Shown: positions 35,974 through 49,141, counted from the first letter of the stretch. The stretch: DNA of 64,000 nt from Streptomyces sp. TRM64462 (GCF_013362995.1 NZ_JABWDV010000394.1:62001-126000), one strand, 5' to 3'. The notes: generated from the sequence alone by a model not told the origin. Numbers and translations are program-made.

Positions 35974-37104
35974 GTGAAAATCCGGGTGGAGCGCGATGTA
36001 CTCGCGGAGGCGGTGGCCTGGGTGGCCCGTAGCCTTCCGGCCCGTCCGCCGGCGCCCGTGCTCGCGGGCCTTCTGCTGAAGGCGGAGGACGGCGCCCTCA
36101 GCTTCTCCAGCTTCGACTACGAGGTGTCCGCGCGGGTCTCCGTCGAGGCCGAGGTCGAGGAGGACGGCACGGTCCTCGTGTCCGGCCGACTCCTCGCCGA
36201 CATCTGCCGCGCCCTCCCCAACCGCCCGGTGGAGATCTCCACAGACGGTGTACGGGCGACGGTGGTCTGCGGGTCCTCCCGCTTCACCCTCCACACCCTG
36301 CCTGTGGAGGAGTACCCGGCGCTGCCGCAGATGCCGACCGCGACCGGCACGGTCCCCGGCGAGGTCTTCGCCTCCGCCGCCGCGCAGGTCGCCATCGCCG
36401 CGGGCCGCGACGACACGCTGCCGGTCCTCACCGGCGTCCGCATCGAGATCGAGGGCGACACGGTCACCCTGGCCTCCACCGACCGCTACCGCTTCGCGGT
36501 GCGTGAGTTCCTGTGGAAGCCGGAGTCCCCGGACGCGTCGGCCGTCGCCCTGGTGCCCGCCAAGACGCTGCTCGACACTGCCAAGGCCCTGACCAGCGGT
36601 GACACGGTCACGCTCGCGCTGTCCGGCTCGGGTGCGGGTGAGGGCCTGATCGGTTTCGAGGGCGCGGGCCGTCGTACGACCACCCGGCTCCTGGAAGGCG
36701 ACCTGCCGAAGTACCGGACGCTGTTCCCGACCGAGTTCAACTCGGTGGCGACGATCGAGACGGCGCCGTTCGTCGAGGCCGTGAAGCGTGTGGCGCTGGT
36801 GGCCGAGCGGAACACGCCGGTCCGGCTCAGCTTCGAGCAGGGCGTGCTCATCCTGGAGGCGGGCTCCAGCGACGACGCACAGGCTGTGGAACGTGTGGAC
36901 GCCCAGCTGGAGGGCGACGACATCTCGATCGCCTTCAACCCGACGTTCCTGCTGGACGGCCTGAGCGCGATCGACTCGCCGGTGGCCCAGCTGTCCTTCA
37001 CCACGTCCACCAAGCCCGCGCTGCTGGGCGGCAAGCCGGCCGTGGACGCCGAGGCCGACCAGGCGTACAAGTACCTGATCATGCCGGTCCGGCTGAGCGG
37101 CTGA
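35974..37104 (+). CDS. dnaN: DNA polymerase III beta subunit (sliding clamp)
   Basis: A 376-residue clamp with three similar domains; it begins MKIRVERDVLAEAVAWVAR. Characteristic stretches are LTGVRIEIEGDTVTLASTDRYRFAVRE in domain II and AFNPTFLLDGLSAI and YLIMPVRLSG at the C-terminus, which forms the partner-binding pocket. It tethers the replicase to DNA. GTG start 35974 after AGGAGG. Confidence 0.98.
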   Translation: MKIRVERDVLAEAVAWVARSLPARPPAPVLAGLLLKAEDGALSFSSFDYEVSARVSVEAEVEEDGTVLVSGRLLADICRALPNRPVEISTDGVRATVVCGSSRFTLHTLPVEEYPALPQMPTATGTVPGEVFASAAAQVAIAAGRDDTLPVLTGVRIEIEGDTVTLASTDRYRFAVREFLWKPESPDASAVALVPAKTLLDTAKALTSGDTVTLALSGSGAGEGLIGFEGAGRRTTTRLLEGDLPKYRTLFPTEFNSVATIETAPFVEAVKRVALVAERNTPVRLSFEQGVLILEAGSSDDAQAVERVDAQLEGDDISIAFNPTFLLDGLSAIDSPVAQLSFTTSTKPALLGGKPAVDAEADQAYKYLIMPVRLSG

Positions 37105-37215
37105 GCGGCTGAGGGTCTCGGCGACTGAGCGGCTGACCCCACAGGTGTGCACCGGGGTCCGGGCGTACGCTCGGACCCGGGTAGGAACTCGCACACAACG
37201 CGTAAGGAAGATCTG

Positions 37216-38094
37216 ATGGAGCTCGGTCTCATCGGCCTCGGCAAGATGGGCGGCAACATGCGCGAGCGCATCCGCCGCGCGGGCCACACCGTCGTCGGGT
37301 ACGACCGCAACCCGGACCTCGCCGATGTCCACAGCCTCAAGGAGCTGGTGGGCAAGCTGAAGGGTCCGCGCGTCGTGTGGGTCATGGTCCCCGCCGGTGA
37401 GGCCACGCAGTCGACGATCGACGAGCTGGCCGAGCTGCTCTCTCCGGGCGACGTCGTCGTGGACGGCGGCAACTCCCGCTGGACCGACGACGAGAAGCAC
37501 GCCGAGGAGCTGGCCGCCAAGGGCATCGGCTTCGTCGACTGCGGCGTCTCCGGCGGTGTGTGGGGCCTGGAGAACGGCTACGCGCTGATGTACGGCGGCG
37601 ACGCCGAGCACGTCGCGAAGGTCCAGCCGATCTTCGACGCGCTGAAGCCGGAGGGCGAGTTCGGCTCCGTCCACGCGGGCAAGGTCGGCGCGGGCCACTT
37701 CGCGAAGATGGTCCACAACGGCATCGAGTACGCGATGATGCAGGCCTTCGCGGAGGGCTGGGAGCTCCTGGAGGCCGTGGACTCTGTCACCGACGTCCGC
37801 GAGATCTTCCGCTCCTGGCAGGAGGGCACGGTCATCCGCTCCTGGCTGCTCGACCTCGCGGTCAACGCGCTGGACGAGGACGAGCACCTGGACAAGCTGC
37901 GCGGCTACGCCCAGGACTCCGGCGAGGGCCGGTGGACGGTCGAGGCCGCCATCGACAACGCCGTACCGCTGCCGGCGATCACCGCGTCGCTGTTCGCGCG
38001 GTTCGCGTCGCGCCAGGACGACTCCCCGCAGATGAAGATGATCGCCGCGCTGCGCAACCAGTTCGGCGGCCACGCGGTCGAGTCGAAGAAGTAA
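37216..38094 (+). CDS. gnd: 6-phosphogluconate dehydrogenase, decarboxylating (short, GntZ-like)
   Basis: A 292-residue 6PGDH of the short form. NAD(P)-binding GLIGLGKMGGNM is at residues 4-15, substrate-binding VDGGNSRWTDD near 87-97, and catalytic-region KMVHNGIEYAMMQAFAEGWELL near 170-190. It oxidises 6-phosphogluconate to ribulose-5-phosphate and CO2. The short form is often NAD-linked. It always lies between dnaN and recF in Streptomyces. ATG 37216 with AAGGAAG upstream. Confidence 0.95.
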   Translation: MELGLIGLGKMGGNMRERIRRAGHTVVGYDRNPDLADVHSLKELVGKLKGPRVVWVMVPAGEATQSTIDELAELLSPGDVVVDGGNSRWTDDEKHAEELAAKGIGFVDCGVSGGVWGLENGYALMYGGDAEHVAKVQPIFDALKPEGEFGSVHAGKVGAGHFAKMVHNGIEYAMMQAFAEGWELLEAVDSVTDVREIFRSWQEGTVIRSWLLDLAVNALDEDEHLDKLRGYAQDSGEGRWTVEAAIDNAVPLPAITASLFARFASRQDDSPQMKMIAALRNQFGGHAVESKK

Positions 38095-38169
38095 TCCACA
38101 GGCTGTGCACCGTCCGCCCGCGCGGGTGGGCGGTGCGAGGCCACGCCGGGGGAAGGTCGGCGCCACACC

Positions 38170-39291
38170 ATGCACGTCACGCATCTGTCGCTGGCCGACT
38201 TCCGCTCGTACGCCCGGGTCGAGGTCCCGCTCGATCCGGGCGTCAGCGTGTTCGTGGGCGCCAACGGGCAGGGCAAGACGAACCTGGTCGAGGCCATCGG
38301 CTACCTCGCCACGCTCGGCAGCCACCGGGTGTCGTCCGACGCGCCCCTCGTCCGCATGGGCGCCGAGCGGGCGGTGATCCGCGCGGCGGTACGGCAGGGT
38401 GAGCGGCAGCAGCTGGTGGAGCTCGAACTCAACCCGGGCCGCGCCAACCGCGCCCGTATCAACAGGTCCTCGCAGGTCAGGCCGCGTGACGTGCTGGGGA
38501 TCATCCGGACCGTGCTGTTCGCGCCCGAGGACCTGGCCCTGGTGAAGGGCGACCCCGGCGAGCGGCGCCGTTTCCTCGACGAGCTGATCACCGCGCGGTC
38601 GCCGCGCATGGCGGGCGTACGGTCCGACTACGACCGGGTGCTCAAGCAGCGCAACACGCTCCTGAAGACCGCGGCCATGGCCCGCCGGCACGGGGGCCGA
38701 TCCATGGACCTGTCCACGCTCGACGTATGGGACCAGCATCTGGCGCGGGCCGGCGCCGAGCTGCTGGCGCAGCGGCTCGACCTGATCGCCACACTCCAGC
38801 CGCTGGCCGCCAAGGCGTACGACCAGCTCGCGCCCGGCGGCGGGCCGGTCGTGCTGGAGTACCGCGCCTCCGCCGAGGGGCCGGGAACCGGCCGCGAGGA
38901 GCTGTACGAGCAGCTGCGCGCCGCGCTCGGCGACGTACGGAAGCAGGAGATCGAGCGGGGCGTCACGCTGGTCGGGCCGCACCGCGACGACCTGGTGCTG
39001 ATGCTGGGCCGGATGCCGGCGAAGGGGTACGCGAGCCACGGCGAGTCCTGGTCGTACGCGCTGGCGCTGCGGCTCGCCTCGTACGATCTGCTGCGCGCCG
39101 AGGGCAACGAGCCGGTGCTCGTCCTCGACGACGTCTTCGCGGAGCTGGACGCCCGGCGGCGGGAGCGGCTGGCGGAGCTGGTCGCGCCCGGCGAGCAGGT
39201 TCTGGTGACGGCCGCGGTCGACGACGACGTGCCCGGGGTGCTGGCCGGTACGCGGTACGCGGTGGCGGAGGGGTCGGTGGAGCGCGTATGA
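38170..39291 (+). CDS. recF: DNA replication and repair protein RecF
   Basis: A 373-residue RecF ABC-type ATPase. Walker A is [20 protein letters not shown] (near 31-50), the signature region is [14 protein letters not shown] and Walker B is [14 protein letters not shown]. It loads RecA at gaps. It is an integral part of the dnaA-recF block. The stop overlaps dciA (ATGA). Confidence 0.97.
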   Translation: MHVTHLSLADFRSYARVEVPLDPGVSVFVGANGQGKTNLVEAIGYLATLGSHRVSSDAPLVRMGAERAVIRAAVRQGERQQLVELELNPGRANRARINRSSQVRPRDVLGIIRTVLFAPEDLALVKGDPGERRRFLDELITARSPRMAGVRSDYDRVLKQRNTLLKTAAMARRHGGRSMDLSTLDVWDQHLARAGAELLAQRLDLIATLQPLAAKAYDQLAPGGGPVVLEYRASAEGPGTGREELYEQLRAALGDVRKQEIERGVTLVGPHRDDLVLMLGRMPAKGYASHGESWSYALALRLASYDLLRAEGNEPVLVLDDVFAELDARRRERLAELVAPGEQVLVTAAVDDDVPGVLAGTRYAVAEGSVERV

Positions 39292-39845
39292 GTACGCAAC
39301 CGCAGCAGCCGCAGGCGCAGACGGCGGATTCCGTTCCCGAGCCGTCGGGCGTCGACCTGGCGCGGGTCGCGCTGCGCGCCGCCAAGGAGCAGGCGAAGGC
39401 CAGGGGCGCGGCCGCGCAGCAGAAGAAGCAGGCGCGGCGGGGCGGCGGGCTGCGCTCGGGTGCCCGCGCGGACGGCCGCGATCCGCTGCCGCTGGGCGCC
39501 GCGATCAACCGGCTGATCACCGAGCGCGGCTGGGAGGCGCCCGCGGCGGTGGGCGGCGTGATGGGCCGCTGGCCGCAGATCGTGGGTCAGGATCTGGCCA
39601 AGCACTGCGTGCCGCTGCGGTACGACGACGACCCGGACGAGCGGGTGCTGACCGTGCAGTGCGACTCCACGGTGTGGGCGACGCAGCTGCGGCTGCTGGC
39701 GCCGGCGCTGGTGGCCCGGCTGAACGAGGACCTCGGGCACGGGACGGTGCGGGTCATCAAGGTGCTCGGCCCCGGTGGGCCCCGGCGCGGGTACGGGCCG
39801 CTGCGGGCGCCGGGCAGCGCGGGGCCGGGCGACACGTACGGCTGA
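39288..39845 (+). CDS. dciA: DciA-like replicative helicase operator (DUF721)
   Basis: A 185-residue DUF721 protein. The disordered N-terminus (about 75 residues, Gln/Ala/Arg-rich) precedes the KH-like DciA core: [35 protein letters not shown] and [17 protein letters not shown]. DciA is the ancestral bacterial factor needed to load or activate the DnaB helicase in species without DnaC. It is translationally coupled to recF. Confidence 0.9.
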   Translation: MSTQPQQPQAQTADSVPEPSGVDLARVALRAAKEQAKARGAAAQQKKQARRGGGLRSGARADGRDPLPLGAAINRLITERGWEAPAAVGGVMGRWPQIVGQDLAKHCVPLRYDDDPDERVLTVQCDSTVWATQLRLLAPALVARLNEDLGHGTVRVIKVLGPGGPRRGYGPLRAPGSAGPGDTYG

Positions 39846-42275
<2,430 letters not shown>

Positions 42276-42316
42276 GTCGGTCTCAGCTGACCGTACGAAA
42301 GGACTGAAGACCAGCA

Positions 42317-44959
42317 ATGGCCGACGAGAACACCCCCACTGTGATGCCCGAAGAGGAGCCCGCCGTCCCCGGTGTGGGCCTCCGTGTCGAGCCCGTCGGG
42401 CTCGAGACCGAGATGCAGCGTTCGTACCTCGACTACGCGATGTCCGTCATCGTGTCGCGTGCGCTGCCCGACGTCCGGGACGGCCTCAAGCCCGTCCACC
42501 GGCGCGTGCTCTACGCGATGTACGACGGCGGGTACCGGCCCGAGAAGGGCTTCTACAAGTGCGCCCGCGTCGTCGGCGACGTCATGGGTACGTACCACCC
42601 GCACGGTGACTCCTCCATCTACGACGCGCTGGTCCGCCTGGCCCAGCCGTGGTCGATGCGCATGCCGCTGGTGGACTCCAACGGCAACTTCGGCTCCCCG
42701 GGCAACGACCCGGCGGCCGCCATGCGCTACACCGAGTGCAAGATGGCGCCGCTGTCGATGGAGATGCTCCGCGACATCGACGAGGAGACCGTCGACTTCC
42801 AGGACAACTACGACGGCCGCAACCAGGAGCCGACGGTCCTGCCGTCGCGCTTCCCGAACTTGCTGGTCAACGGCTCCGCGGGCATCGCGGTCGGTATGGC
42901 GACGAACATCCCGCCGCACAACCTGCGCGAGGTCGCGGCCGGCGCCCAATGGGCGCTGGAGCACCCGGACGCCAGCCACGAGGAGCTGCTCGACGCGCTG
43001 ATCGAGCGCATCAAGGGCCCCGACTTCCCGACCGGCGCCCTGGTCGTCGGCCGCAAGGGCATCGAGGAGGCGTACCGCACCGGGCGCGGCTCCATCACGA
43101 TGCGCGCGGTCGTCGAGGTCGAGGAGATCCAGAACCGCCAGTGCCTGGTCGTCACGGAGCTGCCGTACCAGGTCAACCCGGACAACCTCGCGCAGAAGAT
43201 CGCCGACCTGGTGAAGGACGGCAAGATCGGCGGCATCGCCGACGTCCGCGACGAGACCTCCTCGCGGACCGGCCAGCGCCTGGTGATCGTCCTCAAGCGG
43301 GACGCGGTCGCCAAGGTCGTCCTCAACAACCTCTACAAGCACACCGACCTCCAGACGAACTTCGGCGCGAACATGCTCGCGCTGGTCGACGGTGTGCCGC
43401 GCACGCTCTCGCTGGACGCGTTCATCCGCCACTGGGTGACGCACCAGATCGAGGTCATCGTCCGCCGGACGAAGTTCCGCCTCCGCAAGGCGGAGGAGCG
43501 GGCGCACATCCTGCGCGGTCTGCTCAAGGCGCTCGACGCGATCGACGAGGTCATCGCGCTCATCCGGCGCAGCGACACGGTCGAGGTCGCGCGCGAGGGC
43601 CTGATGGGCCTGCTGGAGATCGACGAGATCCAGGCCAACGCCATCCTCGAGATGCAGCTGCGCCGCCTGGCCGCCCTGGAGCGTCAGAAGATCGTCGCCG
43701 AGCACGACGAGCTCCAGGCGAAGATCAACGACTACAACCAGATCCTGGCCTCCGAGTCCCGCCAGCGGCAGATCGTCAGCGAGGAGCTGGCACAGCTGGT
43801 GGAGAAGTTCGGCGACGACCGCAGGTCCCAGCTCGTGCCCTTCGACGGTGACATGTCCATCGAGGACCTGATCGCCGAGGAGGACATCGTCGTCACCATC
43901 ACGCGCGGCGGCTATGTGAAGCGCACGAAGACCGACGACTACCGCTCGCAGAAGCGCGGCGGCAAGGGCGTAAGGGGCACGAAGCTGAAGGAGGACGACA
44001 TCGTCGACCACTTCTTCGTCTCCACCACGCACCACTGGCTGCTCTTCTTCACCAACAAGGGCCGCGTCTACCGCGCCAAGGCGTACGAGCTGCCGGACGC
44101 CGGCCGGGACGCCCGCGGCCAGCACGTCGCCAACCTGCTGGCCTTCCAGCCGGACGAGCAGATCGCCGAGATCCTCGCGGTCCGCGACTACGAGGCGGCG
44201 CCGTACCTGGTCCTGGCCACCAAGGCCGGCCTGGTGAAGAAGACCCCGCTCAAGGACTACGACTCGCCCCGCTCCGGCGGCGTCATCGCGATCAACCTCC
44301 GCGAGACGGCGGACGGCAGCGACGACGAGCTGATCGGCGCCGAGCTGGTGTCCGCCGATGACGACCTGCTGCTCATCAGCAAGAAGGCGCAGTCCATCCG
44401 GTTCACGGCGACGGACGACGCGCTGCGCCCGATGGGCCGCGCCACATCCGGAGTGAAGGGCATGAGCTTCCGCGAGGGCGACGAGCTGCTGTCCATGAAC
44501 GTGGTCCGGCCCGGTACCTTCGTCTTCACCGCGACGGACGGCGGCTACGCCAAGCGGACGGCCGTCGACGAGTACCGCGTCCAGGGACGTGGCGGTCTCG
44601 GCATCAAGGCTGCGAAGATCGTGGAGGACCGCGGCTCGCTCGTCGGCGCGCTGGTGGTGGAGGAGAACGACGAGATCCTCGCCATCACGCTGTCCGGTGG
44701 TGTGATTCGTACGCGAGTCAACGAAGTCAGGGAGACCGGCCGTGACACCATGGGCGTGCAGCTGATCAACCTGGGCAAGCGCGATGCCGTCGTAGGTATC
44801 GCACGGAACGCCGAGGCCGGTGCCGAAGCCGAAGAGGTCGAACAGGCCGACGCGGCGGACGGTCCGGGCACGGAAGGGTCCGACTCCGCCGCAGCCGAGG
44901 GCACGGCGGTCGAGGGAGCCGAGGGCACGGAGTCCTCGGCCGGGGAGCACGAGGAGTAG
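42317..44959 (+). CDS. gyrA: DNA gyrase subunit A
   Basis: An 880-residue GyrA. The winged-helix active site region shows [24 protein letters not shown] sequence, and the catalytic Tyr lies in [11 protein letters not shown]. The quinolone-determining stretch reads [18 protein letters not shown], with the sensitive-type Ser. The beta-pinwheel C-terminal domain has GyrA boxes such as [10 protein letters not shown]. The acidic tail of about 55 residues is Glu/Ala-rich. It lies 41 bases after gyrB, in one operon. Confidence 0.97.
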   Translation: MADENTPTVMPEEEPAVPGVGLRVEPVGLETEMQRSYLDYAMSVIVSRALPDVRDGLKPVHRRVLYAMYDGGYRPEKGFYKCARVVGDVMGTYHPHGDSSIYDALVRLAQPWSMRMPLVDSNGNFGSPGNDPAAAMRYTECKMAPLSMEMLRDIDEETVDFQDNYDGRNQEPTVLPSRFPNLLVNGSAGIAVGMATNIPPHNLREVAAGAQWALEHPDASHEELLDALIERIKGPDFPTGALVVGRKGIEEAYRTGRGSITMRAVVEVEEIQNRQCLVVTELPYQVNPDNLAQKIADLVKDGKIGGIADVRDETSSRTGQRLVIVLKRDAVAKVVLNNLYKHTDLQTNFGANMLALVDGVPRTLSLDAFIRHWVTHQIEVIVRRTKFRLRKAEERAHILRGLLKALDAIDEVIALIRRSDTVEVAREGLMGLLEIDEIQANAILEMQLRRLAALERQKIVAEHDELQAKINDYNQILASESRQRQIVSEELAQLVEKFGDDRRSQLVPFDGDMSIEDLIAEEDIVVTITRGGYVKRTKTDDYRSQKRGGKGVRGTKLKEDDIVDHFFVSTTHHWLLFFTNKGRVYRAKAYELPDAGRDARGQHVANLLAFQPDEQIAEILAVRDYEAAPYLVLATKAGLVKKTPLKDYDSPRSGGVIAINLRETADGSDDELIGAELVSADDDLLLISKKAQSIRFTATDDALRPMGRATSGVKGMSFREGDELLSMNVVRPGTFVFTATDGGYAKRTAVDEYRVQGRGGLGIKAAKIVEDRGSLVGALVVEENDEILAITLSGGVIRTRVNEVRETGRDTMGVQLINLGKRDAVVGIARNAEAGAEAEEVEQADAADGPGTEGSDSAAAEGTAVEGAEGTESSAGEHEE

Positions 44960-44962
44960 AAC

Positions 44963-45619
44963 GTGAGCGGAGCCACGGGCGCCGGATCGGCCGGAGCGGC
45001 CGCTTCGAAGAAGAGCGGTGCCCGTGGCCCCGCCACGGACTCCCAGGGAGTTGCGGTGACCGACAGCCGGGGGGCGAAGCCCCCGTACGACGCGTACGAC
45101 AACGGTCCGCTGCCCGGAGAGCGGCCCTCCTCCGGCACGCAGCAGACGGCGCAGCCGTACCACCCGCCGCAGGCGTACGACGCCCACGACGGCCCGGCCG
45201 GCGCCGCCGCGGTGCGCCGTCCCCGTACGGGCGCCAAGACCACGCCCCGGACGCGCAAGGCGCGGCTGCGGGTAGCCAAGGCGGACCCGTGGTCGGTGAT
45301 GAAGGTCAGCTTCCTGCTGTCCATCGCGCTGGGCATCTGCACGGTGGTCGCGTCCGCCGTGCTGTGGATGGTCATGGACGCCATGGGCGTCTTCTCGAGC
45401 GTCGGCGCCACGATCAGCGACGCCACGGGCTCCACGGAGACCAACGGCTTCGACCTCCAGGCTTTCCTGTCGCTGCCGCGCGTGCTGGTCTTCACCTCGG
45501 TGATCGCGGTCATCGACGTGGTCCTGGCCACCGCTCTGGCCACGCTGGGCGCCTTCATCTACAACCTGGCGGCCGGCTTCGTGGGCGGTGTGGAGCTCAC
45601 CCTCGCCGAGGACGAGTAG
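44963..45619 (+). CDS. DUF3566 transmembrane protein
   Basis: A 218-residue protein 3 bases after gyrA. The N-terminal 95 residues are disordered (Ala/Gly/Pro/Tyr-rich). The C-terminal DUF3566 domain has two membrane helices (SFLLSIALGICTVVASAVLW and VFTSVIAVIDVVLATALATL) joined by an extracytoplasmic loop. The family always follows gyrA in actinobacteria; mycobacterial members associate with division/elongation machinery. GTG start at 44963. Confidence 0.88.
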   Translation: MSGATGAGSAGAAASKKSGARGPATDSQGVAVTDSRGAKPPYDAYDNGPLPGERPSSGTQQTAQPYHPPQAYDAHDGPAGAAAVRRPRTGAKTTPRTRKARLRVAKADPWSVMKVSFLLSIALGICTVVASAVLWMVMDAMGVFSSVGATISDATGSTETNGFDLQAFLSLPRVLVFTSVIAVIDVVLATALATLGAFIYNLAAGFVGGVELTLAEDE

Positions 45620-45677
45620 CGATTTTGGCTGGAGCCGTCCTGTGCGCTAATCTTCAGAGGTCAGCGCGCAGCGCGGA

Positions 45678-45751
45678 GGGGCTATAGCTCAGTTGGTTAG
45701 AGCGCATCCCTGATAAGGATGAGGCCACAGGTTCAAATCCTGTTAGCCCCA
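45678..45751 (+). tRNA. tRNA-Ile (anticodon GAT)
   Basis: A 74-base cloverleaf: acceptor GGGGCTA / TAGCCCC, D-arm with AGCTCAGTTGGTTAGAGC, anticodon loop CTGATAA, T-arm CAGGTTCAAATCCTG, discriminator A. CCA is not fully encoded. tRNA-Ile follows gyrA in many actinobacteria. Confidence 0.97.
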
Positions 45752-45757
45752 CAGAAA

Positions 45758-45789
45758 CGAAGGCCCCGGTCGGAAGACCGGGGCCTTCG
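45758..45789 (+). terminator. Terminator after tRNA-Ile
   Basis: Perfect 14-bp stem CGAAGGCCCCGGTC / GACCGGGGCCTTCG with a GGAA loop, 6 bases after the tRNA. Confidence 0.9.
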
Positions 45790-45941
45790 GCGTATGGGTG
45801 GTGCGGTGTCAGGGCGGGGTGCGGGGTGCCGTGGGGCGGGGTCGTACGGCTGTCCGGACGGAGGTCACCGAATGGTATCGGTCGGTGTGTATAGTCGGGC
45901 GCCATAAGGTCCCCTACGTCAACGAAAGACGAGGTCGCGCG

Positions 45942-46070
45942 GTGAAGAAGCTTCTCCTGGTCGCACTGGCCGCCATCGGCGGGCTCCTCGTGTACCGCCA
46001 GATCCAGGCGGATCGCGCCGAGCAGGATCTGTGGACGGAGGCGACCGACTCCGTGTCCGCAGGTTCGTGA
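45942..46070 (+). CDS. DLW-39 family protein
   Basis: A 42-residue peptide, MKKLLLVALAAIGGLLVY then RQIQADRAEQDLWTEATD: one membrane helix followed by a charged tail with the family's DLW motif near position 30. It is a conserved actinobacterial microprotein next to tRNA-Ile/gyrA; its function is unknown. GTG 45942 follows GAGGT. A TATAGT at about 45891 may be its -10. Confidence 0.85.
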   Translation: MKKLLLVALAAIGGLLVYRQIQADRAEQDLWTEATDSVSAGS

Positions 46071-46088
46071 GACGCGCGTAGTTCGTGA

Positions 46089-46120
46089 AGGGCCCCGGTC
46101 GCTGAGAGCGGCCGGGGTTC
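46089..46120 (+). terminator. Probable terminator after the DLW-39 gene
   Basis: GGCCCCGG / CCGGGG with inner complementary bases (TCGC / GCGG), 20 bases past the DLW-39 stop. Confidence 0.55.
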
Positions 46121-46302
46121 TGTGCTGTGTGGGGGGTGTCGGCCGGGGGCCGTTGCGGCGGTGGGTTCGCTGGTGTGAAGAGGGTGGTTGCTGATGTGAA
46201 GGGGTGTGGGGACAAGGCGGGTGTATCGGGCGGGTGCGCAGACAGGGGCCGGACGGGCGGGGCAGGATGGGGCGGCGTTCAGGAGACGACGAGGGGGAGC
46301 GC

Positions 46303-47778
46303 GTGAAGAGGCGGGGCGGTGACATGGCGGCCGGACGCGTGACGGCCGGACGCCTGACGGCCGGTGGCCGGGGCGCGGTGGCCTGGGCGGCCGCGCTGTG
46401 CGTGGCGGCGGCGGTCGTGGCCGCGGGACTGCCCGCGCGGCCGGCGTGGGCGGCCGGTGAGCCCGCTCCGTACGCCTTCGCCGAAGGCATCCGGCCGGTC
46501 AAGGGCGCGGCGACGACCAGTGACGCGCCGAGCCTGGAGGCGGGCGCCGTGTACAAGGACGCCGTGCGGCAGGGCGGCCCGCTGATCTACCGCGTGGATC
46601 TGGACGCCGTCTCCCACGCGTACGTGTCGGTCGTCGCCGTTCCGCCGGGCGACGCCGAGGTCACGGACGGGGACCGGCTCAAGGTGTCCCTCCAGGACCG
46701 GGACGGGAGCGAGTGCAGCAGCACCGACACCAAGTTCGGTTACTCCACGGCCTTCCCACGGCCGCTCGCCGCCTACGTGCACCGGACGCTCGATCCGGAA
46801 GGGACCCGGTGCCAGAAGGCGGGGCCCTACTACGTCGTCGTCGAGCGTGAGGGCGAGAAGGGCTCGCCCCCCCAGCCCTGGGACCTGGAGATCCGGCACG
46901 TGCTGGAGCCCGGGCTGAAGGAGGCAGGGCCCACGGCCCCGCCCGAGAACTGGCCCAGCGCCTCGCCGGAGGCGCTCGCCGGCGGTCCCACGGAGCGCGC
47001 GGGCGGCACCAGCTTCTCCGACGCGCCGGGGCTGTCCGAGGGCGAGTGGACGGACCGGATCGAGCCGGGGCAGAGCCGCTTCTACCGGGTGCCGGTGGAC
47101 TGGGGCGAGCAGCTCTTCGTCAGCGCCGACCTGGGCAGTTCGACGGGCGACGGCTACGTGGGCGGCGCGCTGCCCGTCTCGCTGTACAACCCGGCGCTGG
47201 GCCTCGTCGACTCGCTGACCTCGATGTCGTACAACGGCAGGCAGAAGTCGGCGTCCTTCGACCCGCTGCCGCCGGTGGCCTACGAGAACCGTTTCAGCTC
47301 GGACCCCGAGATCCGGCAGATGCGCTTCGCCGGCTGGTACTACCTGCGGGTCACGCTCAATCCGGAGGTCGGGGAGAAGTTCGGGAAGAAGCCGCACGGG
47401 CTGACGCTGCGGATCCACGTGGGGGGCGAGCGCAAGCCCGCGCCGCCGTACGCGGGGCCCGCCGGGATCTTCACGGTGTCCGAGGACGACCGGCAGGCCG
47501 CCGCCGACGGCCACAGCGGGCCGCAGGCCGAGCGCAGCGGCACGATGCGGCTGGTCGCGGCCGGCGGCATCGGAACCGGGACGGTACTGCTGCTCGGGCT
47601 GGGGCTGTGGACGGTGCTGGCGCGGCGGCGGGCCGCCTCGTCGGCCGCGCTGCCGGCGGGTGGTGCGGCGGGTGGGGCGGCTGGTGCGGCTGGTGGGGCG
47701 GTGCCTGGTGCGGGTGCCGCGGTGCCTTCTGATGCGGCCACGCGGGGGTTCGGGCCGCCGCCTGCCGGGGGATGGTAG
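46303..47778 (+). CDS. Secreted, C-terminally membrane-anchored protein, unknown
   Basis: A protein of about 491 residues. The N-terminal signal peptide is AVAWAAALCVAAAVVAAG with a cleavage-like AWAAGEP. Two similar extracytoplasmic beta-rich units follow (about 60-210 and 225-400), each starting with an SDAPSLEAG/SDAPGLSEG-type phrase and containing a Y/F-Y-R-V strand (LIYRVDLD, RFYRVPVD). A single membrane helix near 440-460 (GTVLLLGLGLWTVLA) and an Ala/Gly-rich cytosolic tail end the protein. Similar proteins occur beside this kinase in Streptomyces. GTG 46303 has GAGGGGGAG upstream. No enzymatic motif recognised. Confidence 0.75.
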   Translation: MKRRGGDMAAGRVTAGRLTAGGRGAVAWAAALCVAAAVVAAGLPARPAWAAGEPAPYAFAEGIRPVKGAATTSDAPSLEAGAVYKDAVRQGGPLIYRVDLDAVSHAYVSVVAVPPGDAEVTDGDRLKVSLQDRDGSECSSTDTKFGYSTAFPRPLAAYVHRTLDPEGTRCQKAGPYYVVVEREGEKGSPPQPWDLEIRHVLEPGLKEAGPTAPPENWPSASPEALAGGPTERAGGTSFSDAPGLSEGEWTDRIEPGQSRFYRVPVDWGEQLFVSADLGSSTGDGYVGGALPVSLYNPALGLVDSLTSMSYNGRQKSASFDPLPPVAYENRFSSDPEIRQMRFAGWYYLRVTLNPEVGEKFGKKPHGLTLRIHVGGERKPAPPYAGPAGIFTVSEDDRQAAADGHSGPQAERSGTMRLVAAGGIGTGTVLLLGLGLWTVLARRRAASSAALPAGGAAGGAAGAAGGAVPGAGAAVPSDAATRGFGPPPAGGW

Positions 47779-47809
47779 GCGGCCGCGCCGTCGGCCGGCC
47801 GCCGGCCGG

Positions 47810-49141
47810 TCAGGTCTGGGTGAGGGCCCAGATGCCGATGGCGAACGAGGCCAGGGCCAGGAGCAGGACCGGTATCGCCACCGCTCGGGGCGGGCCGGGG
47901 CGCCTTGTCGCCGCTGGTGCTCCCACCGGGGCCGCTGTGGCTGTGGCCGTGGCTGTCGCTGTGGTGAGTTGGCCGGCCGGGGCCCCTGCCGTCGGGGACG
48001 CGTACTGCGGCGGGGCTGCCGGAGGCGCGTACTGGGGCGGCTGCGCGTAGGCGGGCGGGGCCTGGGGCGGGGTCGCCGGGGCCTGTGCATGGGGCAGGGG
48101 CTGCACCGGGGCCGCCTGTGCCTGGGCCGGGGGGTGCGCCGGGGGGTGCGCCTGGGGCGGGGTCTGCGCCGGGGGGTGCGCCGGCGTCGAGGGCGGTGGT
48201 GCCAGGTGGAAGCTGCCTGTTTCCGAGGGGGCGGGGCTCTCGGCCGGAGGCCGGGTGGTGGTGGCAGGGCCCTCGGGGCCGTATCCCGGGGGCAGCGGGC
48301 CGAGTTGGTCGAAGACCTCGACCGGTTCCTCCTCGCCCGTGGGGTCCGGCAGGAGTTCGACCGCCGACGTCAGCGCCTTGCGCGCGCCCGTCGCCGTACG
48401 GAACCTGGCCTCCGGGTCGGGCTGCAGCAGGCCCGCCAGGACCTGCCACAGCGGCTCCGGGAGGCCTGCCGGAGCGCCCGGCGTGCCATGGGCCATGAAC
48501 AGCTCCACCAGGGCCTGTGAGTCCGGCTTGCGGCCCTGGAGCAGGAACAGTCCGACGAGTCCCACGGCGAACAGGTCGGCGGTGAAGTCCGGTTCGGCTC
48601 CCATCAGTTGTTCGGGTGCGAAGTAACCCGGCGTCCCCACGACGTAGTTGGTCTCCGTCAGGCGGGGCTCGCCCTTGCGCATGGAGATGCCGAAGTCGGA
48701 CAGCCGCAGGTGCGGCCGACCCGTTCCGGTCGCCTCCATCAGGATGTTGGCGGGCTTGATGTCGCGGTGCACGACCCCCTCCGCGTGCACCGCGGCGAGC
48801 CCGGACAGCAGCTGGTCGAGCAGGGTGCAGACGAACCGGGGCGGCAGCGGCCCGTAGTCCCCGATCACATGGGCCAGGGAGCCGCCGCTGACCAGGTCCA
48901 TGGTGAAGAGGACCTTGTCGTCGTCCGCGGCCCAGCTGGCGGGCGCGAGAACGTGCGGGTGGTCGATGCGCAGGGCCTGTTCGCGTACGAAGCGCAGCAG
49001 CGTGTGCGCGTCGCTCTGCTGGAGCACCTTGGCCGCCACGTACCGTCGGCGGCGCTGGTCCCAGGCACGCCACACCGCGCCGACGCCCCCGCGCCCGATC
49101 GGGTCGATCAGCTCGTACCGACCCGCGAAGACCTCACCCAT
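47810..49141 (-). CDS. Serine/threonine protein kinase, membrane-anchored
   Basis: A 443-residue Hanks-type kinase. It has the Gly loop GRGGVGAVW, the VAIK-type Lys (YVAAKVLQ), the catalytic loop VHRDIKPANIL and DFGIS, all intact, so it should be active. A Pro/Ala/Gln linker (about 290-410) leads to a C-terminal membrane helix (IPVLLLALASFAIGIWAL) with no extracellular sensor beyond 3 residues. It converges with the secreted protein gene and is followed upstream by an XRE regulator on the same strand. Confidence 0.93.
   Translation of the reverse strand: MGEVFAGRYELIDPIGRGGVGAVWRAWDQRRRRYVAAKVLQQSDAHTLLRFVREQALRIDHPHVLAPASWAADDDKVLFTMDLVSGGSLAHVIGDYGPLPPRFVCTLLDQLLSGLAAVHAEGVVHRDIKPANILMEATGTGRPHLRLSDFGISMRKGEPRLTETNYVVGTPGYFAPEQLMGAEPDFTADLFAVGLVGLFLLQGRKPDSQALVELFMAHGTPGAPAGLPEPLWQVLAGLLQPDPEARFRTATGARKALTSAVELLPDPTGEEEPVEVFDQLGPLPPGYGPEGPATTTRPPAESPAPSETGSFHLAPPPSTPAHPPAQTPPQAHPPAHPPAQAQAAPVQPLPHAQAPATPPQAPPAYAQPPQYAPPAAPPQYASPTAGAPAGQLTTATATATATAAPVGAPAATRRPGPPRAVAIPVLLLALASFAIGIWALTQT

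Noticed and set aside
38092..38100. TAATCCACA resembling a DnaA box between gnd and recF
   Set aside because: Single isolated non-consensus copy that partly overlaps the gnd stop; not enough to call.
35863..39039. A 1058-codon minus-strand frame across dnaN, gnd and recF
   Set aside because: It runs antisense to three certain core genes.
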